Of a stretch of 64,000 nt of DNA, positions 1-8,344 are shown one piece after another. Origin of the DNA: Nonomuraea wenchangensis (GTDB lineage Bacteria > Actinomycetota > Actinomycetes > Streptosporangiales > Streptosporangiaceae); NCBI RefSeq assembly GCF_900111685.1, contig NZ_FOHX01000009.1:186001-250000 (forward strand). Direction: 5' to 3'. Each line of letters starts with the position of its first letter. Within the stretch, counting starts at the first letter, position 1. Under the pieces are notes generated by a model that ran no database searches, was not told the DNA's origin, and saw nothing but the letters and a program-made list of their open reading frames with translations. The translations under genes were made by a program, and so were the position numbers.

Positions 1-1
1 G

Positions 2-91
2 CTGGCCAAGCTCGGCCTCCGCGACCGCGCCCAGGTGGTGCGCCACGCCTACGAGACGGGCCTCGTCCGCCCCGGTGAGCCTCCGCCCTGA
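2..91 (+). CDS. LuxR/NarL-type response regulator, 3' end only
   Basis: The window opens inside this gene. Twenty-nine residues can be read from base 2 to the TGA at 89-91. They contain LAKLGLRDRAQVVRHAYETG, the usual last helix of a GerE/LuxR DNA-binding domain in NarL/FixJ response regulators. The receiver domain and any partner kinase lie upstream of the window. The next gene starts only about 50 bases downstream on the same strand, so read-through is possible. Confidence 0.7.
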   Translation: MAKLGLRDRAQVVRHAYETGLVRPGEPPP

Positions 92-143
92 AAGTGCCGA
101 ACGAGGAAGCGTCTCGTCCGCGTTCGGGGTGAGGGTGGAAAGC

Positions 144-1298
144 ATGAACGATGCGATTCACCCGTTCCGGGTCGACATTCCGCAGGCCGAGCTCGACGAG
201 CTCGCCGCCCGCCTGGCGAGCACCCGGTGGCCCGGCGAGCTGCCCGGCGTCGGCTGGTCGTACGGCGTTGCCCAGGGCCACCTCGAAGAGCTGGTGCGCT
301 ACTGGCGGACCGAGTACGACTGGCGCCGCCACGAGGCCCGGCTCAACTCCTTCCCCCAGTTCACCACCACGATCGACGGCCAGAACATCCACTTCCTGCA
401 CGTACGCTCCCCCGAGCCGGACGCGATCCCGCTGATCATCACGCACGGCTGGCCCAGCACCGTGTACGAGTTCCTCGACCTCATCGGCCCGCTGACCGAC
501 CCGCGCGGGCACGGCGCGGACCAGGCTCCCGCCTTCCACCTCGTCATCCCGTCGGTGCCCGGGTTCGCGTTCTCCGGCCCGACCGGGGAGACCGGCTGGG
601 GCGTGAACCGGGTCGCGCGGGCCTGGGCGGAGCTCATGCGCCGTCTCGGCTACGAGCGCTACGGCGCCCAGGGCGGCGACTTCGGCAGCATGGTCTCGCC
701 CGAGCTCGGCCGCCACGCCCCGGACAAGGTCATCGGCGTACACGTGAACGCGCTGGCCAACGCCTCGACGCCGACCGACCCCGAGGACCTGGACCGGTTG
801 TCGGAGTCCGAGCGGGAGCTGGCCCGCGAGCAGGAGGCGTGGTGGTACACGCACTCCGGCTACGCCACCCAGATGTCGACCCGGCCGCAGACGCTGGCGT
901 ACGCGCTGAACGACTCCCCCGCCGGGCAGCTCGCCTGGAACCTGGAGTGGTACGTGGACTGGGACCCGGCGAACAAGGTGCAGACCCCGGTGGACCGCGA
1001 CGTCCTTCTCACGGACGTGACGATCTTCTGGCTGACCCGGACGACGGGCTCGGCGGCCCGGCTCTACTACGAGGGCGGCGACGAGGGGTGGGGCAAGCGT
1101 CCGGCCCCGTCAGGGGTGCCGACGGGAGTGGCCAACTTCCCGGGGGACAAGGCGCTGCGCGGCCTGGCCGAGCTGTCGCACTCGATCGTGCACTGGTCCA
1201 CGCCGCCGCGCGGCGGCCACTTCGCCTCGGTGCAGGCCCCCGACCTGCTGGTCGAGGACATCCGTACGTTCTTCGCGATGGCGAACAGCCGACGATAG
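144..1298 (+). CDS. Epoxide hydrolase (EHN domain plus alpha/beta-hydrolase)
   Basis: A 384-residue microsomal-type epoxide hydrolase that would open epoxides to diols in the cytoplasm. Residues 1-110 match the EHN N-terminal domain (PFRVDIPQAELDELAARL, then tryptophan-rich W..Y.V). The catalytic core follows: HGWP at 101-104 (oxyanion loop), GGDFG with nucleophile Asp179, and GGHFA with His359 near the C-terminus. The ATG at 144 has a purine-rich stretch (gagggtggaaa) just upstream. The reading frame stays open back to base 75, but that extension has no family match. The natural substrate cannot be told from sequence. Confidence 0.85.
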   Translation: MNDAIHPFRVDIPQAELDELAARLASTRWPGELPGVGWSYGVAQGHLEELVRYWRTEYDWRRHEARLNSFPQFTTTIDGQNIHFLHVRSPEPDAIPLIITHGWPSTVYEFLDLIGPLTDPRGHGADQAPAFHLVIPSVPGFAFSGPTGETGWGVNRVARAWAELMRRLGYERYGAQGGDFGSMVSPELGRHAPDKVIGVHVNALANASTPTDPEDLDRLSESERELAREQEAWWYTHSGYATQMSTRPQTLAYALNDSPAGQLAWNLEWYVDWDPANKVQTPVDRDVLLTDVTIFWLTRTTGSAARLYYEGGDEGWGKRPAPSGVPTGVANFPGDKALRGLAELSHSIVHWSTPPRGGHFASVQAPDLLVEDIRTFFAMANSRR

Positions 1299-1299
1299 G

Positions 1300-1722
1300 T
1301 CAGGCGTCGACGAGGGGCGTGTAGAAGGCCAGAGCGAGATCGAAGCCGTCACGGCAGTTGCGGTGGGAGCGGTAGCAGGGGCGCCAGGCCGTACTGGCGC
1401 CCACCCCGGCGCGCGCGTCGGCCAGCGCTCCGGGCACCCGCTCGGGACGCGGCAGCAGCCCGTTGCCGAGATAACGCACGCCCGCCAGCTCGGTGTGGGA
1501 GCCACGGCCGCCGGCCACGAAGGCGCCGAGGCGCCAGCCGCTCTCCTCGTCCCACACCAGCGCGCTGTCGTCGGCGAGCTTGAGGGTGGCGTCACGCGGA
1601 TCGCACGGCCCCTCCCACCAGTCCGCGACCTCGGCCCCGAGCTGGTCGACGACCTGGCGCACGTAGCTGATCGGCTGCTGCAGCCACTCGTCGCTGTACG
1701 GCTCGACATGCCTGATGGCCAC
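1300..1722 (-). CDS. DUF6292 family protein
   Basis: A protein of about 140 residues, convergent with the epoxide hydrolase (stop codons almost touching). The core, with ALVWDEESGWRLGAFV and YLGNGLLPRPERV, matches the actinomycete DUF6292 family, which has no known function. The start is taken at GTG 1722 because AAGGGGG lies 8 bases upstream. Upstream sequence on this strand offers a plausible promoter (TTGGGA, 16 bases, TACCGT, between about 1775 and 1745). The fold is probably small alpha/beta and soluble, with no signal peptide or membrane segment. Confidence 0.6.
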   Translation of the reverse strand: MAIRHVEPYSDEWLQQPISYVRQVVDQLGAEVADWWEGPCDPRDATLKLADDSALVWDEESGWRLGAFVAGGRGSHTELAGVRYLGNGLLPRPERVPGALADARAGVGASTAWRPCYRSHRNCRDGFDLALAFYTPLVDA

Positions 1723-1861
1723 GGACGGCACCCCCTTGTGCCCAAACGGTAAGGAAAAAGGAACAGTTCCCAACCCTACCCGCGCCCAACTTATTCCGTT
1801 GCACGGCCGTCTAGTCATTACGGACGATATTCCCGACGTACACGGGGAAGGAGGCGAGCCC

Positions 1862-1987
1862 ATGATTGCCATGATTCTTCTCATCGTCATGATGGCCGTG
1901 ACGGTAGCGGCCATGGAGCTCATCACGCGCTGTCCCGTCGCCGGCAAAGAGAGTGTCGAGTCACCCACCGAGATCGTCGGCGACTAG
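1862..1987 (+). CDS. 41-residue single-span membrane microprotein
   Basis: A short gene supported mainly by a very good ribosome-binding site (AAGGAGGCGAGCCC just before ATG). Residues 1-21 (MIAMILLIVMMAVTVAAMEL) form one hydrophobic helix, followed by a short acidic tail with ESPTEIVGD. It ends 10 bases before the next gene and probably shares its transcript. No family is recognised. Its job could be an accessory subunit or regulator of the membrane protein downstream, but that is only a guess from position. Confidence 0.5.
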   Translation: MIAMILLIVMMAVTVAAMELITRCPVAGKESVESPTEIVGD

Positions 1988-1997
1988 TCTCTCCGGC

Positions 1998-2429
1998 ATG
2001 TCCACCCTGCTTCTCTGGCTCCACATCGGCTTCGCGATCTTCACCGTCGGCCCGGTGACCGCCGCGACGATGGCCGCGCCCCGCCTCATCCGCACCAAGA
2101 ACGTGCCCGCGCTGCAGAACATCCAGCGCCTGACGCGGGTCTACAGCATCGGCACGATCGGTGTGTTCGTGTTCGGGCTGGTGCTCGGCATCGTGATGGG
2201 CGGAGGTGTGCTCGGCGAGTGGTACATGACGGCCTCGATGACGCTGTTCATCGTGGCGGCTGTGCTGCTGGTGCTGATCGACCGCGACCTCCGCGCCGCC
2301 GTACAGGCCCTCGCGAGCGAGGACCCCGCCGACGACGCGAAGGTGCAGAGCGGACGGATCGCCGCGATCAGCGGAGTGGTGTCCGTGATCTGGCTGGTGA
2401 TCCTCTTCCTGATGGTCGTCCCCGGCTGA
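1998..2429 (+). CDS. Four-helix membrane protein (DUF2269-like)
   Basis: A 143-residue integral membrane protein. Hydrophobic helices lie at about 5-25, 52-75, 80-100 and 120-141. The opening MSTLLLWLHIGFAIFTVGPV, with a helix-embedded His, resembles small DUF2269/CopD-like membrane proteins. The last helix ends at the C-terminus (VIWLVILFLMVVPG). The gene lies 10 bases after the 41-residue membrane peptide. The substrate or partner is unknown. Confidence 0.6.
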   Translation: MSTLLLWLHIGFAIFTVGPVTAATMAAPRLIRTKNVPALQNIQRLTRVYSIGTIGVFVFGLVLGIVMGGGVLGEWYMTASMTLFIVAAVLLVLIDRDLRAAVQALASEDPADDAKVQSGRIAAISGVVSVIWLVILFLMVVPG

Positions 2430-2442
2430 CGGGACGCGCCGC

Positions 2443-3585
2443 TCAGCCGGCGAGCGCCTGCGTGAGGTCGGCGAGCAGGTCGTCGATCGTCTCGATGCCG
2501 ACCGACAGCCGCACCAGGTCGGCGGGCACCTCCAGCGGCGAGCCGGCCGCCGACGCGTGCGTCATCCGCCCCGGGTGCTCGATCAGCGACTCGACACCGC
2601 CGAGCGACTCCCCCAGCGTGAACAGCTTGGCCCGGTCGCACACCGCCACGGCCTCCGCCTCGCCCCCGGCCACGCGGAACGACACCATGCCCCCGAACCG
2701 CCGCATCTGCTTGGCCGCGACCTCGTGCCCCGGGTGCTCGGGCAGCCCCGGGTAGAGGACCTCGGTCACGCGCGGGTGCGCGAGCAGCAGGTCGACGACG
2801 CGCTCGGCGTTGTCGCAGTGGCGGTCCATGCGTACGCCGAGGGTCTTGAGCCCGCGCAGCGTCAGCCAGGCGTCGAACGGCCCGGCCACCCCGCCCATGG
2901 CGTTCTGGTGGTAGGCGAGCTCCTCGCCGAGCCCGGCGTTCGCGGCGATCAGCGCGCCGCCGACCACGTCGGAGTGGCCGCCGACGTACTTGGTGGTGGA
3001 GTGCACGACGACGTCGGCGCCGAGGGCGAGCGGCTGCTGCAGGTAAGGCGAGGCGAACGTGTTGTCCACCACCAGCAGCGCCCCGTTGTCGTGGGCGAGC
3101 CGCGCGAGCGCGGCGATGTCGGCGACGCCGAGCAGCGGGTTGGTCGGCGTCTCGACCCAGACGACCCGCGTCTTCTGCGTCATGGCGGCGGCCACCGCGT
3201 CGAGGTCGTGCAGCGGGACCGGGTCGTAGTGGAGGTCCCAGCGCTCGTGGACCTTCGAGAAGAGCCGGTAGGTGCCGCCGTAGGCGTCGTTGGGGATGAT
3301 CACGTGGTCCTGCGGCTTGCAGACCGTACGCAGGAGGGTGTCCTCCGCGGCCAGCCCCGACGCGAACGCCAGCCCGCGCGACCCGCCCTCCACGGCCGCC
3401 AGCGCCTCCTCCAGCGCGGTGCGGGTGGGGTTGGCCGAGCGGCTGTACTCGTATCCGGAACGCAGGCCGCCCACGCCGTCCTGCTTGTAGGTGGACGTGG
3501 CATATATCGGCGGCACGACCGCGCCGGTCAGCGGGTCGGGCTCCTGACCTGCGTGGATGGCCAGGGTCTCAAAACCGTTGCTCAT
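2443..3585 (-). CDS. metB: Cystathionine gamma-synthase
   Basis: A PLP enzyme of 380 residues, the usual family length. It joins an O-activated homoserine with cysteine to give cystathionine. Clear signs are the N-terminal FETLAIHAGQEPDPLTGAV, the YSRSANPTR phosphate-binding loop, and VVHSTTKYVGGHSD with the Schiff-base lysine at 199. It could be a cystathionine gamma-lyase; the two are hard to separate by eye. With the cystathionine beta-synthase at 5.7-7.1 kb it gives both halves of transsulfuration. Only about 60 bases separate it from the next reverse-strand gene. TACCGT six bases before ATG suggests a leaderless transcript. Confidence 0.88.
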   Translation of the reverse strand: MSNGFETLAIHAGQEPDPLTGAVVPPIYATSTYKQDGVGGLRSGYEYSRSANPTRTALEEALAAVEGGSRGLAFASGLAAEDTLLRTVCKPQDHVIIPNDAYGGTYRLFSKVHERWDLHYDPVPLHDLDAVAAAMTQKTRVVWVETPTNPLLGVADIAALARLAHDNGALLVVDNTFASPYLQQPLALGADVVVHSTTKYVGGHSDVVGGALIAANAGLGEELAYHQNAMGGVAGPFDAWLTLRGLKTLGVRMDRHCDNAERVVDLLLAHPRVTEVLYPGLPEHPGHEVAAKQMRRFGGMVSFRVAGGEAEAVAVCDRAKLFTLGESLGGVESLIEHPGRMTHASAAGSPLEVPADLVRLSVGIETIDDLLADLTQALAG

Positions 3586-3648
3586 ACGCCAACGGTAACG
3601 GACGTTCGGACAGCTCCAGGATGGGCGTCGGGCCAGGGGTGCCCGAGC

Positions 3649-3765
3649 TCAGGCGGCGTCCTCCGGCTCCCCTTCGAGCCGGGAGATCAGCAAGGGATCG
3701 GCCAGCGCGAGCAGCAGCGCGACGACCAGCCCGGCCCCCAGCAACGCGAACCCGATGGCAATCAT
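3649..3765 (-). CDS. 38-residue single-span membrane microprotein
   Basis: A small gene upstream of metB on the same strand. GAAAGGGG lies a short distance before the ATG. The peptide is one hydrophobic helix (MIAIGFALLGAGLVVALLLA) followed by a short charged tail ending EGEPEDAA. No family is recognised. It starts about 150 bases from a divergent histidine kinase gene. Codon use in this frame is G/C-ending, as expected for a real gene, but at this length the call rests on the ribosome-binding site. Confidence 0.45.
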   Translation of the reverse strand: MIAIGFALLGAGLVVALLLALADPLLISRLEGEPEDAA

Positions 3766-3900
3766 GTCCGTCCCCTTTCGTCCTCTCCAGCATCCGCTCC
3801 GGCACCGCCCCTCCGCCTCCGCTGAAGGGCCGGTCCGCGCCCCCCGCGCTCGGCCGAACGGTTGATACGGGAGGTCCGACCTGAGACCTAGGCTCGGAGC

Positions 3901-3926
3901 GTGGGTGAGACGAGTGGGTGAGACGA
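3901..3926 (+). repeat. 13-bp perfect tandem duplication at the histidine kinase start
   Basis: GTGGGTGAGACGA occurs twice back to back (3901-3913 and 3914-3926). Both copies begin with a GTG. In the first copy that GTG opens a frame that stops after six codons, while the second copy is in frame with the kinase. Confidence 0.9.
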
Positions 3927-5056
3927 AACGCCTCCTGTACTGGGTGCGGCGGCTGAGCGAGTTCGCGATGCTCGGCTGGCTCGGCCTGATGCTGCTGCTC
4001 GACCTGGTGATCGCCGCCTCCACCGGTGGACTGCAGTGGCTGGTGCCGATGTGCGGCGTGGCGGGCATCGTGGCCGTGGCGCTGCGGCGCGCGCATCGTG
4101 CCGACGGCTTCTCCGCCGTGCTGGCCCTGTCCTTCGGCACGTCCATGGCCATCGGGGGCACGAACCTCGCCGGCGTCCCAGGCATGGCCGAGACCGGGTC
4201 GCTGCTCGTCCTCGTCATCGGCGTGCTGCGGCACGTCGAGCCGGTACGCCGGGCGGCCGCCCTCGCCTGCGCCGGGCTGATCGTGCTCATGGCCGAGGCC
4301 GTGGGCCGCGACTACCACGGGGCGGGGCTCGCGTTCTCGTTCCTGCTGTTCGCCAGTTGGTCGATGGCCGCCGGAGCGGGCGGCTACCTGCGTTTCCAGC
4401 GCGAACGGCGGGCGGAGGCCGTCCACTCGGTACGCCGGGCCGAACGCCTGGAGCTGGCGCGGGAGCTGCACGACCTGGTCGCCCACCACATCACCGGGAT
4501 CGTGGTCCAGGCGCAGGCCGCCCGTACGGTGGCCGAGGCCAGCCCGCAGGCGGTGCTGCCCGCCCTGGACGCGATCGCCACGGCCGGGTCGGACGCGCTG
4601 ACCTCGATGCGGCGCATGGTGACAGTGCTGCGCACCGAGGAGGAGGCGGGCCGCAGGCCCGGCACGACCCTGGCCGACCTGCGGATGCTGACCGACCGGT
4701 TCTCGGCGGACGGGCCGAAGGTGGCCTTCGAGATCGGCCCCGGCCTGGACGACCGTACGCTGCAGCCCGAGGTCATGACGACCCTGCACCGGGTGCTCCA
4801 GGAGTCGCTGACCAACGTGCGCAAGCACGCGACGCGGACCGCCTGGGTGGAGGCGGACCTGCGCCGCCACGACAGGTCGGTGGTGCTGCGGGTGCGCAAC
4901 TTCGGCTCGTCGCCGGACCCGCGCGTCTCCCGCCTGGGCGGCGGCTTCGGCCTGGTCGGGATGGCCGAACGGGTGGAGGCCCTGGGCGGCCGGCTCTACG
5001 CGGGCCCTTCAAGCGAGGGCGCCTGGGAGGTCGTCGCCGAGTTCCCCCTGACCTGA
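3914..5056 (+). CDS. Sensor histidine kinase, HisKA_3 family
   Basis: An about 380-residue NarL-type sensor kinase. The first 150 residues hold about five membrane helices, with no extracellular domain. The phosphoacceptor helix reads ERLELARELHDLVAHHITGI with the usual His in ELHD. The ATPase domain follows, with the N-box ESLTNVRKHA and the G-box GGGFGLVGMAERVEALGGR. No response regulator lies next to it, so it is an orphan here. The start could be GTG 3905 or GTG 3914; the second is preferred because it begins the duplicated 13-bp unit and keeps the frame. The possible -10 (TAGGCT at 3889-3894) would fit a leaderless start. Confidence 0.85.
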   Translation: MGETKRLLYWVRRLSEFAMLGWLGLMLLLDLVIAASTGGLQWLVPMCGVAGIVAVALRRAHRADGFSAVLALSFGTSMAIGGTNLAGVPGMAETGSLLVLVIGVLRHVEPVRRAAALACAGLIVLMAEAVGRDYHGAGLAFSFLLFASWSMAAGAGGYLRFQRERRAEAVHSVRRAERLELARELHDLVAHHITGIVVQAQAARTVAEASPQAVLPALDAIATAGSDALTSMRRMVTVLRTEEEAGRRPGTTLADLRMLTDRFSADGPKVAFEIGPGLDDRTLQPEVMTTLHRVLQESLTNVRKHATRTAWVEADLRRHDRSVVLRVRNFGSSPDPRVSRLGGGFGLVGMAERVEALGGRLYAGPSSEGAWEVVAEFPLT

Positions 5057-5090
5057 CCCGCTGCCCCGAAGCCGACGGGCGAGCCGACAC

Positions 5091-5340
5091 GTGGTCACGC
5101 CGGTCCAGGTGACAGGCCTGGCCAAGACCTTCCTTGTCGTACGCGCCCACCGCGGCGAGCACGACCGGACGCTCACGGCCGACCGCGTGCTGCGGGCCGG
5201 GTTCGTCGAGGCCACCCCGTACGTTCTGGACCAGTGGACCGTGCCGCCGCGCGGCGTCGACGCCCTGGTCCACGACGGTGGCGGGCGGCCGTGGTGGCTG
5301 TCGGCGACCTGGCTACGCGCCCGGAGCAGCACCCCGCATG
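5091..5340 (+). pseudogene. Coding-like remnant in a different frame, upstream of the PASTA gene
   Basis: From GTG 5091 to about 5330 this frame has strong G/C third positions and a normal protein composition (for example AKTFLVVRAHRGEHDRTLTA and ATPYVLDQWTVPPRGVDAL). After about 5330 it turns into proline/arginine-rich sequence typical of a wrong frame, while the frame two bases away becomes convincing. This looks like the front of one gene joined out of frame to the back of another. No family is recognised and there is no clear ribosome-binding site. Confidence 0.3.
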
Positions 5341-5692
5341 TTCCACCGCGAGTGAGGCCCACACCGCCTCCGCCCCGCCGCCGGCCGTTGTCACCGTCAC
5401 CGCCACCCCGACATCGTCACCGGACGAGGCCACCCCATCCGCCGGCAAGCCCTCCGTCCGCACGCCCGAGCGCAAGCGGCTGCCGGACGTCGTCGGCATG
5501 AACCTGCAGGCCGCCCAGGATTTCCTCCAGGCGAAGGGCTTCTACATCCTCGACGACCAGGACGCCACCGGCCAGGGACGGCTACAGGTGTTCGATCGCA
5601 ACTGGCAGGTCGTACGGCAGGACCCGGCCGCCGGCAGACGGGTCCCGACCGACACGCTCATCACGCTCTACGCGAAGAAGATCGGGGAGTGA
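5234..5692 (+). CDS. PASTA-domain protein with an abnormal N-terminus
   Basis: The reliable part is the C-terminal half. A Thr/Pro/Ala-rich linker leads into one PASTA domain (LPDVVGMNLQAAQDFLQAKG, then QVVRQDPAAGRRVPTDTLIT). PASTA domains bind muropeptides and usually sit outside the membrane. Family members carry a lipoprotein signal before the linker. Here only ACSTASEA remains, a likely old lipobox cysteine, preceded by arginine-rich residues with no hydrophobic stretch. GTG 5234 is simply the first start in frame; GTG 5291 is another. Without export the domain could not reach peptidoglycan, so this may be a broken gene. Confidence 0.5.
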   Translation: MDRAAARRRRPGPRRWRAAVVAVGDLATRPEQHPACSTASEAHTASAPPPAVVTVTATPTSSPDEATPSAGKPSVRTPERKRLPDVVGMNLQAAQDFLQAKGFYILDDQDATGQGRLQVFDRNWQVVRQDPAAGRRVPTDTLITLYAKKIGE

Positions 5693-5719
5693 CCGCTGCC
5701 GGCGGCGTCAGGCACGGGA

Positions 5720-7090
5720 TCAGTGGTTGGCGAGGAAGGCGAGCAGGTCCTGCCGGGTGATCAGCCCGGCCGGCTTGCCGTCCTCCAGCACCACCGCCGC
5801 ATCCGCCTTCTCCAGCGCTTCCACCGCACGCGCCACAGGTTCACCACTGCCGATCGTGGGTAGCGGCGCGGACATATGATCGGCGATCGAGTCTTCGGAG
5901 GAGAGCCTGCCGTGGTAGAGGGCTTCGAGGAGGTCGCGCTCGACGATGGACCCGACGACCTCGGCCGCCATCACCGGCGGTTCCTCCTTCATGACCGGGA
6001 GCTGGGACACGCTGTACTCGCGCATGATCGAGATGGCCGTGCCGACCGTCTCGTGCGGGTGGGCGTGCACGAACTCCGGCAGGCCAGGCCCCTTGCGCGC
6101 CAGCACGTCGGCGACCAGGCCCTCGTCGGAGCTGGTCGTGAGGAAGCCGTAGTCGGCCATCCAGTCGTCGTTGAAGATCTTCGACAGGTAGCCGCGGCCG
6201 CCGTCGGGCAGCAGCACGACGACGGTGTCGCCCTCCTTGGCCTGCGCCGCCACCTGGAGCGCCGCGACGACGGCCATGCCGCACGATCCTCCGACCAGCA
6301 GTCCTTCCTCCCGCGCGAGGCGGCGGGTCATGGTGAAGGAGTCCTTGTCGGAGACCGCGATGATCTCGTCGCAGATCGTGGTGTCGTACGTGGCCGGCCA
6401 GATGTCCTCGCCGACGCCCTCCACCAGGTAGGGCCGCCCGCTGCCGCCGGAGTAGACCGAGCCCTCGGGGTCGGCGCCGACGACGCGCACCCGGCCGCCG
6501 GAGACCTCCTTGAGGTAGCGGCCGGTGCCGCTGATCGTGCCGCCGGTGCCGATGCCGGCGACGAAGTGGGTGATGCCGCCCTCGGTGTCGGCCCAGATCT
6601 CGGGGCCGGTGGAGTGGAAGTGGGACTCCGGGTTGTCCGGGTTGGAGTACTGGTCGGGCTTCCAGGCGTTGGGCACCTCGCGGGCCAGCCGGTCGGAGAC
6701 CGAGTAGTAGGAGTCGGGGTGGTCGGGCGAGACGGCGGTCGGGCAGACCACGACCTCGGCGCCGTAGGCCCGCAGCACCGCGATCTTGTCCTGGGCGACC
6801 TTGTCCGGCACCACGAACAGGCACCGGTAGCCCTTCTGCTGGGCGACGATGGCGAGCCCCACCCCGGTGTTGCCGGAGGTCGGCTCGACGATGACGCCGC
6901 CGGGGCGCAGCGCGCCCGACTTCTCCGCGGCCTCGATCATGCGGACCGCGATGCGGTCCTTCACGGATCCGCCCGGGTTGAAGTACTCGACCTTGGCGAG
7001 CACCTGGGCCGGCAGGCCCGCGCTCACCTTGTGCAGCCGGACGAGCGGGGTGTTCCCCATGAGGTCGACCAGGGAATCGTAAACGCGCAC
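5720..7090 (-). CDS. cbs: Cystathionine beta-synthase (PLP core plus CBS pair)
   Basis: A 456-residue enzyme that condenses serine (or O-acetylserine) with homocysteine. Residues 1-320 are the fold-type II PLP core: DLMGNTPLVRL, NPGGSVKDR with PLP lysine 44, EPTSGNTGVGLA, and GIGTGGTISGTGRYLKE. A tandem CBS-domain pair fills about 335-456, as in the regulated actinobacterial enzymes. GTG 7090 is chosen because it begins the conserved RVYDSLVDLMGNTP and has AAGAAGG 11 bases upstream; GTG 7102 is possible. With metB it makes transsulfuration reversible in principle. Confidence 0.88.
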   Translation of the reverse strand: MRVYDSLVDLMGNTPLVRLHKVSAGLPAQVLAKVEYFNPGGSVKDRIAVRMIEAAEKSGALRPGGVIVEPTSGNTGVGLAIVAQQKGYRCLFVVPDKVAQDKIAVLRAYGAEVVVCPTAVSPDHPDSYYSVSDRLAREVPNAWKPDQYSNPDNPESHFHSTGPEIWADTEGGITHFVAGIGTGGTISGTGRYLKEVSGGRVRVVGADPEGSVYSGGSGRPYLVEGVGEDIWPATYDTTICDEIIAVSDKDSFTMTRRLAREEGLLVGGSCGMAVVAALQVAAQAKEGDTVVVLLPDGGRGYLSKIFNDDWMADYGFLTTSSDEGLVADVLARKGPGLPEFVHAHPHETVGTAISIMREYSVSQLPVMKEEPPVMAAEVVGSIVERDLLEALYHGRLSSEDSIADHMSAPLPTIGSGEPVARAVEALEKADAAVVLEDGKPAGLITRQDLLAFLANH

Positions 7091-7217
7091 CGAGGTGTTC
7101 ACCTTCTTTGCCGAAGCTTGATCAGCTATCCGAAGGCTCAGACCCGGTCGGGGTGGCACGCCCTCGGTTAGTTTCCTAGCAAACGCTACCGCCGAGTTCG
7201 ACCAGGGAGGGACGTAC

Positions 7218-8201
7218 GTGGTCTGGGCAGCTGGCATGGCGCGCGCCGCACGCAGGATCGCCACCGCGGCGGCGCTCGGAGGAGGCGGATTGACGGCCCT
7301 GGGAGCGACCGCGTACGGACTGCTGGTCGCCGAGGGACTGCTGGCGCGCAAGGCCATCGGCCGCCCGCACGGCATGGACGGGCCCCCTTCCGACGGCACG
7401 TACGGCATGTTCCCCGGCAGGGCGATCAAGCTGGCGATGCTGGGCGACTCCACGTCGGTGGGTCTCGGCATGACCGACCCGGCCCAGACGCCCGGCGTGG
7501 TGCTCGCCAACGGCCTGGCCGCGGTGTCGGAGCGCCCGGTGCGGCTGCTGGTGGCGGGCCGGTCGGGCGCGTCGTCGGCGGAGCTGGGCGAGCAGGTGGA
7601 CCGGGCGCTGGCCATGGAGCCGGACGTGGCGGTGATCTTCGTGGGGGCCAACGACATCATCACCCAGACGCCGCCCGCGATCGCCGTACGCCACCTGACC
7701 AGGTCGGTGCGCCGGCTGCGCGAGGCGGGCGTCGAGGTGATCGTGGGCACCTGCCCCGACCTCGGCACGGTGCGTCCCATCGCGCAGCCGCTGCGGTGGG
7801 TGACCCGGCGGTGGAGCCGGCAGCTCGCCGCGGCACAGACGGTGGCGGTGGTGGACGCGGGCGGCCGTACGGTGGCCTTCGCCGACACGCTCGGCCCGGA
7901 ATTCGCTACAAATCCGACAGAGATGTTCGGACCGGATCGTTTCCATCCATCTGACCGAGGTTACGCGCAGGCCGCTTACGCGGTGCTACCGTCAGTGTGC
8001 GCTGCGTTGGGGTTGTGGCCTGAGCCGCGCCCCGCACGCGGCGAAGAACTGCAACCGATCTACCTCGCGGCGGCCACGGCCGCGGAGGAGCCCGGCACCG
8101 AGGTCACCGCGACCCGGGTCGACGGGCGGGCGACGGGGCTGCACGGCAAGTGGGCCGCGCTGTTCCGCCGGAGACTCGGCGAGCAGCTCAACGACGCCTG
8201 A
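7218..8201 (+). CDS. SGNH/GDSL-type esterase
   Basis: A 327-residue hydrolase divergent from cbs. An N-terminal hydrophobic segment (about 12-38) probably anchors or exports it. The SGNH blocks are visible: LAMLGDSTSVG with nucleophile Ser78, VIFVGANDI (the Asn block) and DRFHPSDRGY (the Asp-X-X-His block). Families of this type deacylate lipids or sugars. GTG 7218 has GGGAGGG six bases upstream. The last 60 residues are Ala/Glu-rich and probably disordered. The substrate is unknown. Confidence 0.78.
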   Translation: MVWAAGMARAARRIATAAALGGGGLTALGATAYGLLVAEGLLARKAIGRPHGMDGPPSDGTYGMFPGRAIKLAMLGDSTSVGLGMTDPAQTPGVVLANGLAAVSERPVRLLVAGRSGASSAELGEQVDRALAMEPDVAVIFVGANDIITQTPPAIAVRHLTRSVRRLREAGVEVIVGTCPDLGTVRPIAQPLRWVTRRWSRQLAAAQTVAVVDAGGRTVAFADTLGPEFATNPTEMFGPDRFHPSDRGYAQAAYAVLPSVCAALGLWPEPRPARGEELQPIYLAAATAAEEPGTEVTATRVDGRATGLHGKWAALFRRRLGEQLNDA

Positions 8202-8344
8202 CCCCCCGGTCCAGGCCCGGCGAGCGGCTCGGCCCGCGGCCGGGCCCGCCCCCGTTCCGGCGTGGCGTGCCCCCGACCGCGCCCCGCACCGGTCACCTTC
8301 CGCGCCCGAGCCGTCACTCCTCGTCCCCTTGGAGGGTATCGCCC

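Noticed and set aside
3586..3648. SAM riboswitch before metB
   Set aside because: The leader is only about 60 bases, has no multi-stem structure, and TACCGT near ATG suggests a leaderless message.
2557..3825. A 422-residue forward frame opposite metB
   Set aside because: Mirror frame of a well-conserved enzyme; composition is Arg/Val/His-rich without motifs.
5720..7090. Plain cysteine synthase (CysK/CysM)
   Set aside because: The C-terminal CBS-domain pair and total length of about 456 residues fit cystathionine beta-synthase.
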